The notes under the pieces: generated by a model | The model's database searches: none | Seen by the model: only the letters and a program-made list of their open reading frames with translations | Told to the model about the DNA's origin: nothing | Part shown: positions 1 to 5,363 of the stretch, piece after piece | Numbering within the stretch: the first letter of the stretch is position 1 | Layout of the letters: each line of letters begins with the position of its first letter | Assembly (NCBI GenBank): GCA_905215195.1 | Contig: CAJMPF010000015.1 | Location: forward strand, 1 to 15,025 | Source of the DNA: an uncultured bacterium | GTDB taxonomy: Bacteria; Actinomycetota; Coriobacteriia; Coriobacteriales; Coriobacteriaceae | Direction: 5' to 3' | DNA length: 15,025 nt | Made by a program: the position numbers and the translations under genes

Positions 1-276
1 GGCGCGGCTGGCGGCGAGCCCGGGCAGGTGGGCGACCCCGAGCCCCGCGGCGCGGGCCCGCCTCACGGCGAGGGACCCTATGTTGCGGAACTGGTCGACG
101 ACGACGAGCGTGCCGGCGGGCGCGGGGGCGAACAGCGCGTCGAGCTCGGCCTCCCTGTTGCGGACGGGGGCGCTGGCCAGCACCTCCCCGTCGCGGTCGA
201 TCAGGCAGGCCCAGTGCGATGACTTGCCGACGTCCAGGCCGAGCACGGCCGCGGGTCTGGTGGATGGCGCTTTCAC
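1..276 (-). CDS. IS110-family transposase, N-terminal part (cut by window edge)
   Basis: The minus strand reads 92 codons from a GTG start at 276 to the window edge, in frame throughout. The peptide begins VKAPSTRPAAVLGLDVGKSS and continues with HWACLIDRDGEVL, then LVVVDQFRNIGSLAVRRARA. A GLDVGKxxHxA opening, a second acidic segment (VVVDQ) and a following basic helix are typical of the RuvC-like DEDD domain of IS110 transposases, which are RNA-guided DNA recombinases. The start is supported by GGAAGGAT at 283-290, about six bases upstream. No in-frame ATG lies between that site and the GTG. The C-terminal Tnp domain with its catalytic serine lies outside the window, so intactness cannot be judged. 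The very high GC of 1-500 contrasts with the A+T-rich flank beyond 510, as expected for an inserted element. Confidence 0.85.
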   Translation of the reverse strand, partial: MKAPSTRPAAVLGLDVGKSSHWACLIDRDGEVLASAPVRNREAELDALFAPAPAGTLVVVDQFRNIGSLAVRRARAAGLGVAHLPGLAASRA

Positions 277-299
277 GGTGGTATCCTTCCGGTAGTCGT

Positions 300-521
300 T
301 CGACCGGATGGCCTCCCCCTCGGCACTCACATTACCAGCCGCGGCACCTGCCCGGCACTTTCCTATCAGCCGTCGGGGGCGGCGCGCCCCGCGCCGGCAG
401 CACCCAACGGGCCCTCTCGGGGGCAGGGACGTTCGGCCGTGCGCGGGCGCCCGGTCGGCGGCCCGTTCTGGGCGCGCCTCAATCGTAGCCCGAGACGGTC
501 CCGGGCTGACAATTTCGACTG
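300..521 (-). ncRNA. Candidate IS110 bridge RNA (left-end non-coding RNA)
   Basis: Read on the minus strand, the non-coding end upstream of the transposase folds into three elements in the order known for IS110 bridge RNAs. First is a 5' hairpin, AGCCCG at 487-492 pairing with CGGGCT at 502-507. Second is a target-binding loop: an 11-bp stem (388-398 with 436-447, one bulged base at 440) enclosing an internal loop with a small apical hairpin (411-414 with 421-424). Third is a donor-binding loop: an outer stem (315-319 and 321-324 with 369-372 and 375-379) and an apical hairpin at 338-356. The internal loops carry guide-like strands. Minus GAACGTCCC (434-426) and CGTTGGG (409-403) match the palindrome at 543-571, and minus GTAATG (335-330) is complementary to CATTAC at the IS left terminus. 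The structure and matches are read directly. The function is inferred from the IS621/IS110 family. RNA ends are approximate. Confidence 0.78.
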
Positions 522-525
522 TAAT

Positions 526-545
526 GGACGTTCTTGTTTGACTAG
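526..545 (-). repeat. Half-copy of palindromic element at the IS junction
   Basis: On the minus strand this reads CTAGTC, four divergent bases, then AAGAACGTCC and the IS end. It matches one half of the palindrome at 543-571: TAGTC and AAGAACGTCC are shared, and the stem bases between differ. The other half would be expected beyond the right end of the IS. It lies tail-to-tail with the next copy, sharing the ACTAGT centre at 541-546. With that copy it also forms a 10-bp inverted repeat (526-535 with 552-561). Confidence 0.6.
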
Positions 546-571
546 TCGTTTAAGAACGTCCCCAACGACTA
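543..571 (-). repeat. REP-like palindromic element, copy 1
   Basis: Perfect 8-bp inverted repeat TAGTCGTT (543-550) and AACGACTA (564-571) around a 13-base loop. The loop reads GGGGACGTTCTTA on the minus strand. The same loop with a compensated stem occurs at 14110-14138 in the opposite orientation. This is the only full copy next to the IS110 end, and it carries an uninterrupted match to both candidate target guides of the bridge RNA. Confidence 0.8.
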
Positions 572-597
572 TCAATCGTTTTCAGTTCGTAAACTTG

Positions 598-621
598 TAT
601 ATATGCATTTATATATGCATT
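598..621 (+). promoter_or_regulatory. Tandem 12-bp repeat, possible operator of the ABC operon
   Basis: TATATATGCATT occurs twice head to tail (598-609 and 610-621) in an A+T-rich stretch about 70 bp upstream of the binding-protein gene. The two ATGCAT palindromes are six bases apart (603-608 and 615-620), giving a dyad of 18 bp. Such a layout suits a dimeric or hexameric repressor. TGCAT/ATGCA half-sites are reminiscent of actinobacterial arginine-repressor boxes, but the regulator is a guess. The region also holds TATATA stretches usable as -10 elements. No convincing -35 partner was found, so the promoter itself is not placed. Confidence 0.45.
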
Positions 622-689
622 TGCTGGAGGTAGCGCTGAGCGGTATCCTGTTAAGTCGTCAGCATACGATTCAACAGGGAAGGCAGATT

Positions 690-1616
690 ATGCATTCTCC
701 CCATCAACGCGACGCGCATCCACAGCCGGTATGCAGCCGTCGCATCTTTTTGGGTAGCGCTCTCGCTGCGAGCGCTACTGTCGTCGCCGGCGCACTTGCC
801 GGTTGCCAGCGCCCCTCCACGCTGGAAGTAGTTCAGCCCACGACGGGTGGCGGTCGCGACGACCTGTCCGATTCCGTTATCGGCAAGGATAAGATCCGCA
901 TTGGCATGGAGGCGGCCTACGCCCCGTACAACTGGCAGGTTTCCGAAGCCAGCGAGTACACCATCCCCATCGACAACGTGCAGGGCGCCTATGCCGATGG
1001 CTACGACGTGCAGATCGCCAAGATCGTCTGCAAGGCCCTCGGTGGCGAGCCCGTTGCCGTCAAGCAGAGCTTTTCGGGCCTTATCGATTCGCTCAACAAC
1101 GGCCAAATCGACCTCATCATCGCCGGCATGAGCGCTACGCCCGAGCGCGAAGAGTCGGTCGGCTTCTCCGACCCGTACTTCATTGGCTACTTTGGCCTAT
1201 TCGTAAAAGAGGGCTCGCCCTACCAAAACGCCACCAAGCTTAGCGACTTTAGCGGTGCCACGGTGCTCGGCCAAAAGGACACCATGCTCGACACCGTCAT
1301 CGACGAGATCCCGGGCGTTGTGCACAAAAACCCGGTCGACTCCGTCCCCACGGTGTTCTCGAACCTGCTGCAGGGCACGTGCGACGCCGTGACCTATAAC
1401 ACCGAGAACGAGAAGGGCTATATGGCCCAAAACCCGGGCATCGTCCCCATTCATTTTGCCGAGGGCGAGGGCTTTAAGCAGGAGGTCGCGGCAAATGTCG
1501 GCTGCCGCAAGGGCTCGGACAAGCTGCTCAAGCTCATCGACAAGACACTCAAGGGTGTCAGCCAGGAGGAGCGCGACCAAATGTGGGACGCGTGCCTCGA
1601 CCGTCAGCCGGCATAG
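690..1616 (+). CDS. Amino-acid ABC transporter, substrate-binding lipoprotein
   Basis: A 308-residue extracellular binding protein of the polar amino-acid family (SBP_bac_3 fold) that would deliver substrate to the permease encoded next. The N-terminus shows CSRRIFLGSALA, a twin-arginine motif (SRRIFL, residues 16-21), then a hydrophobic stretch ending in lipobox LAGC with Cys39. It is probably folded in the cytoplasm, exported by Tat and lipid-anchored. The mature part has IRIGMEAAYAPYNW, the second-lobe motif GLIDSLNNGQIDLIIAGMS, and SDPYF, all typical of the family. Substrate specificity cannot be read. Start chosen: ATG at 690 with GGGAAGG about seven bases upstream. An upstream in-frame ATG at 603 would fall inside the A+T-rich repeat and place 29 extra residues before the signal. 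The next gene starts 9 bp after the stop. Confidence 0.92.
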   Translation: MHSPHQRDAHPQPVCSRRIFLGSALAASATVVAGALAGCQRPSTLEVVQPTTGGGRDDLSDSVIGKDKIRIGMEAAYAPYNWQVSEASEYTIPIDNVQGAYADGYDVQIAKIVCKALGGEPVAVKQSFSGLIDSLNNGQIDLIIAGMSATPEREESVGFSDPYFIGYFGLFVKEGSPYQNATKLSDFSGATVLGQKDTMLDTVIDEIPGVVHKNPVDSVPTVFSNLLQGTCDAVTYNTENEKGYMAQNPGIVPIHFAEGEGFKQEVAANVGCRKGSDKLLKLIDKTLKGVSQEERDQMWDACLDRQPA

Positions 1617-1625
1617 GGAGGCAGC

Positions 1626-2774
1626 ATGAAAACCATCAATCGTCTGGCCTCCTTTATCAAGGCCGACCATCGCTATGTATATCTGGGCACGAGCGTTATC
1701 GTGGCGCTCGGCCTGGCGTTTAGCCAGCGCAACCCCACGCCGCTGAGCTTCTTGGCCCCCACGGGCGTGTTCCAAGATTGCCTTTGGGCAATCCTTTGGG
1801 ACTGGCTCGTCGTGTCGGCGGCGGCGCTCGTCACCAAACTCATGCACTGGAATGACTATCGCGAAACGTCGCCGTTCGCATCCGAGCGCTTCCGTCGTGG
1901 CGCACGCTTGGGCAGCTATGTCGTGGTTGCCATCGCGGCGATCTTTTTCGTGGACCGCTGCGTCATGTCGTTTATCGACCTGGTACGGGTGAGCATCGTC
2001 TCGGACTCCAACCCCAGCGACTTTTTGTCGAGCCTGGTCTACATGACCTACAAGAGCGGGGACTTCTTTATCCGCGGCATCGAGATCACCATCGCGCTTG
2101 CCACCTTCGGCACCGTCATCGCATTCTTCCTGGCGTTGCTCTTTGTGTTCCTGCGTATTCAGACCTTCGATCGCGTGGACAACGACCTGGTGCGCTTCTT
2201 TAAGAGCATTGGCCGCGGCTTTGCGACCATCTACTCCACCATCGTGCGCGGCACGCCCATGATGGTCCAGGGCCTGCTCATCTATTACGCGGGCTTCACC
2301 GTTTTGCGCGGCATGGGCTTCGAGACCGCCCAGGCCAACCAGATCTGGAGCACCTTCACCGCTGGCCTCGTCACCATCTCGCTCAACTCCACCGCCTACA
2401 TGATGGAGGTCCTGCGCGGCGGCATCGAGTCCATCGACCCCGGCCAGGCCGAGGCAGCGCGCTCGCTGGGTCTTTCGCAGTGGCAAGCCATGCGCAAGGT
2501 CGTGTTCCCCCAGGGCATTAAAAACGCGATTCCGGCGCTCACCAACGAGCTCATCATCAACATCAAGGACTCGTCGGTGCTCTCGGTCATCGGCGTGTTC
2601 GACCTCATGTACGCCACCACCACCGTCGCCGGCGTGTACTACCGCCAGATGGAGGTCTACTGCGTGGCGCTCGTGGTCTACCTGATCCTGACGCTCGTGG
2701 CGAGCCGCCTGCTCGAGGCCTTTGGCAAAAAGCTCGGCGCCGAGGCCTCGGCAACGCTGCCCAGCTCCAACTAG
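1626..2774 (+). CDS. Amino-acid ABC transporter permease, with long N-terminal extension
   Basis: A 382-residue inner-membrane permease of the His/Glu/Gln/Arg/opine type, pairing with the ATPase downstream. The classic BPD_transp_1 module occupies about residues 145-365. It includes the ATPase-docking EAA loop EAARSLGLSQWQAMRKVVFP (276-295) and the following NELIINIKDSS segment. Family members are usually 215-230 residues, so about 140 residues are extra. The extension holds about three hydrophobic segments (near 17-33, 47-70 and 95-120) and a charged linker. ATG at 1626 is supported by GGGAGG nine bases upstream. The gene sits 9 bp after the binding protein and 22 bp before the ATPase, so it is clearly co-transcribed. 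As only one permease is present, it presumably acts as a homodimer. Confidence 0.92.
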   Translation: MKTINRLASFIKADHRYVYLGTSVIVALGLAFSQRNPTPLSFLAPTGVFQDCLWAILWDWLVVSAAALVTKLMHWNDYRETSPFASERFRRGARLGSYVVVAIAAIFFVDRCVMSFIDLVRVSIVSDSNPSDFLSSLVYMTYKSGDFFIRGIEITIALATFGTVIAFFLALLFVFLRIQTFDRVDNDLVRFFKSIGRGFATIYSTIVRGTPMMVQGLLIYYAGFTVLRGMGFETAQANQIWSTFTAGLVTISLNSTAYMMEVLRGGIESIDPGQAEAARSLGLSQWQAMRKVVFPQGIKNAIPALTNELIINIKDSSVLSVIGVFDLMYATTTVAGVYYRQMEVYCVALVVYLILTLVASRLLEAFGKKLGAEASATLPSSN

Positions 2775-2796
2775 GCTCAAGACGAGGAGAATCATC

Positions 2797-3582
2797 ATGG
2801 CAGATACCGCCACTACCGGCACCGCGGCCGCCGCACAGACCAATGAGCCGCTCATCCGCGTCGAGGGCTTGCGCAAGAGCTTCGGCTCGCTCGAGGTGCT
2901 CAAGGGCATCGACCTGTCCGTTAACCCCGGCGAGGTCGTTACCATTATCGGCGCCTCGGGCTCGGGCAAGTCGACCTTCCTGCGCTGCCTCAACCTGCTC
3001 GAGACCCCGGACGCGGGCCACATCTGGTTCCACGGCCAGGACCTCACGGCCGAGCGCTGCAACATCAACAAGCTGCGCGAGGACATCGGCATGGTGTTCC
3101 AGGGCTTTAACCTGTTCAACAACATGGACGTGCTCGACAACTGCACGCTTGCGCCCGTCACGCTCAAAAAGATGAGCAAGGCCGAGGCTGAAAAAATTGC
3201 GATGGAGCATCTGGCGAGCGTGGGACTCGAAAAGTTCGCGCACGCCGCCGTGGGTCGCCTGTCCGGCGGCCAAAAGCAGCGTGTGGCCATCGCTCGTGCC
3301 TTATGCATGAATCCGCAGATCATGCTGTTCGACGAGCCGACTTCGGCACTCGACCCCGAGATCGTGGGCGAGGTGCTCGAGGTCATGCGCAAGCTCGCGG
3401 CCGACGGCATGACCATGGTCGTCGTCACGCACGAGATGGCCTTTGCCCGAACCGTATCCGACCGCGTGGTCTTTATGGACAAGGGCGTGGTGCTCGAGGA
3501 CGCCGCGCCGGCCGAGCTCTTTGGCAACCCCAAGCACCAGCGTACCCGCGAGTTCCTCTCGCGCTATCTCGAGGACAAATAA
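2797..3582 (+). CDS. Amino-acid ABC transporter ATP-binding protein
   Basis: A 261-residue cytoplasmic ATPase that powers the importer. Motifs in order: Walker A GASGSGKST (52-60), Q-loop VFQGFNLF with Gln102, signature LSGGQKQRVAIARAL starting at 155, Walker B IMLFDE (175-180) followed by the D-loop SALD, and switch His212 in VTHEMAFA. These are the marks of GlnQ/HisP-type ATPases. All catalytic residues are intact. The Ala/Thr-rich first 17 residues before LIRVEGLRKSFG are a non-conserved lead. ATG at 2797 has GAGGAGA eight to ten bases upstream. A longer reading from 2722 would overlap the permease and lacks a ribosome-binding site. It ends the transporter operon with TAA. Confidence 0.95.
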   Translation: MADTATTGTAAAAQTNEPLIRVEGLRKSFGSLEVLKGIDLSVNPGEVVTIIGASGSGKSTFLRCLNLLETPDAGHIWFHGQDLTAERCNINKLREDIGMVFQGFNLFNNMDVLDNCTLAPVTLKKMSKAEAEKIAMEHLASVGLEKFAHAAVGRLSGGQKQRVAIARALCMNPQIMLFDEPTSALDPEIVGEVLEVMRKLAADGMTMVVVTHEMAFARTVSDRVVFMDKGVVLEDAAPAELFGNPKHQRTREFLSRYLEDK

Positions 3583-3605
3583 CCGACCGCAAACGCTTAT
3601 GTGGC

Positions 3606-3630
3606 AGGGCCGCTCCGGTGGGGCGGCCCT
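3606..3630 (+). terminator. Hairpin between the ATPase gene and the peptidase gene (weak terminator or attenuator)
   Basis: AGGGCCGC (3606-3613) pairs perfectly with GCGGCCCT (3623-3630) around a 9-base loop. No U-tract follows, so it is not a classical intrinsic terminator. It may lower read-through or protect the transporter mRNA 3' end while some transcription continues into the M20 gene, whose ribosome-binding site lies only 12 bp further on. Confidence 0.45.
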
Positions 3631-3654
3631 CGTCATCACAATCGAAAGGATGTC

Positions 3655-5070
3655 ATGGCCGAGGTTTGGCGCTTCTTTGCGCATGAGGACGATTTTGCCG
3701 ATATAGACGAGGCTGGCGCGTGCGAGCGCTTGGGTCGCGTGCTGTCGTTTCCGACCATCTCGAGTATGGATGCCGAGGCGGTGGACTGGCAGCCGTTCGA
3801 CGACCTGCGCGCGTATATGCAGCAGGCTTGGCCGCACGTATTTACGGCGGGTAAGGTCGAGCTTATCGACCATTCGCTATTGGTGACGCTTGGCGGTTCC
3901 GACCCTGCCCTCAACCCCATTATGCTCATGGGCCACATGGACGTGGTCCCCGTGGTGCCCGGCACCGAGGCCGACTGGACGTATGGCCCCTTTAGCGGAC
4001 ATGTGGACGACACCTACATTTGGGGTCGCGGTGCCATCGACATGAAGGACCAGGTCGCAGGCATTCTCGAGGCGGTTGAGTATGCGTTGGCGCACGGCTG
4101 GGAGCACAAGCGTTCCCTGCTGCTCGCTTTTGGCCAGGACGAGGAAACCACGCAGTACGGCGCGGGAGCAATCGGCCGCGTGCTCGAGGAGCGCGGCGTT
4201 GAACTTGAATACCTGATCGACGAGGGCGACTACCGTATTGTTTCGGCTGCCGAGTACGGCGCGGGCGAGGGCTGGCTTATGCATGCCGACCTTGCCGAGA
4301 AGGGCTACGCCGATATCGTGCTCAAGACGAAGAGTGAGGGCGGGCATTCGTCCAACCCCTACGGCGGCACATCGCTCGAGGTGCTGAGCCGTGCCATCGC
4401 CGCAATCTGCGATATCGAGTGGCCGACGCGCGTGACCGATCTGCTTGCCGCACAGCTTGTCGAGCTGGGGCTCTACACGGCGGATGAAATTGCCGCCAAC
4501 GGGGATGCCATCGTGCGCGATTGCCTCGCCAGCAAAAAGCTCTATCCGCTGGTGACGACCACCTGCGCGCCCACGCAGGTCGAGGGCGGCAGCACTGGCG
4601 CTAACGTGATGCCGCAGGATATGTGGGCCAATATTAACTTCCGCATGCTCGAGGGCACAAGCGTGGCCGACGTTGTGGCGCGCTGCCGTGAGGCGGTTGC
4701 CGGGGCGGACCTTGCCGGTCGTGTCGAAGTGGAGCTGGGCCCCGGCAGCTCCGAGCCCTCGCCATCCCCGCGTGTTGGTGGGCCGGGACTCGAGGCCGTT
4801 CGCGCCATTGCCGCCCGCTACTTCCGTGACCCAAAGGGGGCGGAGGAAAATGGATCATCCGGGCCGTTGGCGATTGTCCCCTCGACCGTGATCGGCGCGA
4901 CCGACGCTGCCAACTACCAGCGCATTTGCCCCGAGTGCATTCGTTTTTCGGCGTTTGTGGTCGACGATGACGAGTGCGACCGCGGCGTCCACGGCACCAA
5001 CGAGCGCATCACCCGTCGCGCCTACCTCCAAGGCATCCGCTTCCTCATCGCCCTGCTCCACACGCTCTAG
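3655..5070 (+). CDS. M20 family metallopeptidase (carboxypeptidase/dipeptidase type)
   Basis: A 471-residue cytoplasmic zinc peptidase expected to cleave short peptides, or N-acylated or Gly-X substrates, to free amino acids. Motifs: GHMDVVP (metal ligand His94, catalytic Asp96), GRGAIDMKDQ (bridging Asp129), FGQDEE (catalytic Glu163, metal ligand Glu164), LIDEG (ligand near 189-190), and C-terminal VHGTNERI (His446). The sequence between about residues 205 and 330 fits the dimerisation (lid) domain. The WxYxPFSG and WGRGAIDMKD pattern resembles the CPS1/PM20D1 and Gly-Xaa carboxypeptidase branch. The exact substrate is not readable. ATG at 3655 is chosen for GAAAGGA six bases upstream. An in-frame ATG at 3601 falls inside the hairpin. 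No signal peptide is seen. Position behind an amino-acid importer suggests peptide and amino-acid nutrition. Confidence 0.9.
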   Translation: MAEVWRFFAHEDDFADIDEAGACERLGRVLSFPTISSMDAEAVDWQPFDDLRAYMQQAWPHVFTAGKVELIDHSLLVTLGGSDPALNPIMLMGHMDVVPVVPGTEADWTYGPFSGHVDDTYIWGRGAIDMKDQVAGILEAVEYALAHGWEHKRSLLLAFGQDEETTQYGAGAIGRVLEERGVELEYLIDEGDYRIVSAAEYGAGEGWLMHADLAEKGYADIVLKTKSEGGHSSNPYGGTSLEVLSRAIAAICDIEWPTRVTDLLAAQLVELGLYTADEIAANGDAIVRDCLASKKLYPLVTTTCAPTQVEGGSTGANVMPQDMWANINFRMLEGTSVADVVARCREAVAGADLAGRVEVELGPGSSEPSPSPRVGGPGLEAVRAIAARYFRDPKGAEENGSSGPLAIVPSTVIGATDAANYQRICPECIRFSAFVVDDDECDRGVHGTNERITRRAYLQGIRFLIALLHTL

Positions 5071-5071
5071 C

Positions 5072-5084
5072 ATGCGACAAAGGG
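5072..5084 (+). repeat. 13-bp repeat, left copy
   Basis: ATGCGACAAAGGG, two bases after the peptidase stop codon. An exact inverted copy lies at 12655-12667, on the far side of the adhesin gene and transposase remnant. A small hairpin, CCGAT (5091-5095) with ATCGG (5099-5103), follows it. Confidence 0.55.
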
Positions 5085-5134
5085 ACTGAGCCGATTTCAT
5101 CGGTAATGAGACAAAAACTGTCATAGAATAAGAC

Positions 5135-5146
5135 TAAGATATCTTA
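5135..5146. promoter_or_regulatory. 12-bp palindrome, possible operator upstream of the adhesin
   Basis: TAAGATATCTTA is a perfect 12-bp palindrome in an A+T-rich stretch about 220 bp upstream of the adhesin start. TAGAAT (5124-5129) and TAAGAT (5135-5140) could serve as -10 elements, though neither has a good -35 at standard spacing. The palindrome is seen directly. Its role as a protein-binding site is inference. Confidence 0.4.
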
Positions 5147-5197
5147 AGAGACATATGCTGGGGTTGGTATTCCTTGAACGACTGCGGGCATGTGCCA

Positions 5198-5233
5198 GAC
5201 TGCCTCGGCCCCCGGGGAGCACCCGGGCAGGTC
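5198..5233 (+). promoter_or_regulatory. GC-rich hairpin in the adhesin leader
   Basis: GAC-TGCC (5198-5204) pairs with GGCA-GTC (5226-5233, G5230 bulged). It encloses CGGG (5213-5216) paired with CCCG (5222-5225) around loop GAGCA. It lies about 20 bases before the ribosome-binding site of the leader ORF, so it could influence translation or transcription elongation. It matches no riboswitch class that I recognise. Confidence 0.4.
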
Positions 5234-5256
5234 GCCATGTGACTGGGGAGGAAATT

Positions 5257-5316
5257 ATGCAGGAGCTCAGAGAGACGACGTCTCGACTCGTGAATAATGC
5301 TACCGGGGGTGTCTAA
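5257..5316 (+). CDS. Candidate 19-residue leader peptide upstream of the adhesin
   Basis: The ORF reads MQELRETTSRLVNNATGGV and stops at TAA. It is preceded by GGGGAGGAAATT, the strongest ribosome-binding sequence in this region, at ideal spacing from the ATG. The downstream adhesin gene has only a weak site and starts 47 bases after this stop, in a different frame. The peptide has no membrane segment, cysteine, or run of one amino acid. It could be a regulatory leader, a translation-initiation relay for the adhesin, or a real small protein. Its translation is inferred only from the signals described. Confidence 0.45.
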   Translation: MQELRETTSRLVNNATGGV

Positions 5317-5337
5317 GCAGGGAACTTCCTGGTGAAC

Positions 5338-5358
5338 ACCGGCCGCGCGAGCGGTGGT
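5338..5358 (+). promoter_or_regulatory. GNRA-capped hairpin just before the adhesin start codon
   Basis: CCGC (5343-5346) and GCGG (5351-5354) form a stem closed by tetraloop GCGA. Flanking ACC (5338-5340) and GGT (5356-5358) can extend it. It ends five bases before ATG 5364 and takes in the only purine-rich bases (GGTGG) that could act as a ribosome-binding site. Confidence 0.4.
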
Positions 5359-5363
5359 CCGTC

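Larger units (their letters stand above)
1..525 (-). mobile_element. IS110-family insertion sequence, left end
   Basis: The element comprises the transposase start and about 250 bp of non-coding left end. Its outer boundary is placed at 525/526. From 526 onward the sequence GGACGTTCTT (526-535) belongs to the palindrome family seen intact at 543-571 and 14110-14138, while sequence before 526 does not. CC (minus strand, 527-526) would be the shared core dinucleotide. IS110 elements generally lack long terminal inverted repeats, and none is seen here. The right end lies off the window. Confidence 0.65.

Noticed and set aside
603..689. Upstream ATG for the binding-protein gene
   Set aside because: It lies in the tandem A+T-rich repeat, lacks a ribosome-binding site, and would bury the Tat/lipoprotein signal 29 residues inside the protein.
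1197..3533. Very long open frame on the minus strand across the ABC transporter genes
   Set aside because: It is a shadow of the plus-strand genes in high-GC DNA. It has no ribosome-binding site and no recognisable domains, while the plus strand shows complete ABC motifs.
3601..3654. Upstream ATG for the M20 peptidase
   Set aside because: The added residues come from the intergenic hairpin, and the ATG at 3655 has a clear ribosome-binding site.
5150..5256. Riboswitch (cobalamin or cyclic-di-GMP type) before the adhesin
   Set aside because: Some fragments are vaguely similar, but the conserved core boxes of neither class are present. Only a hairpin is reported.
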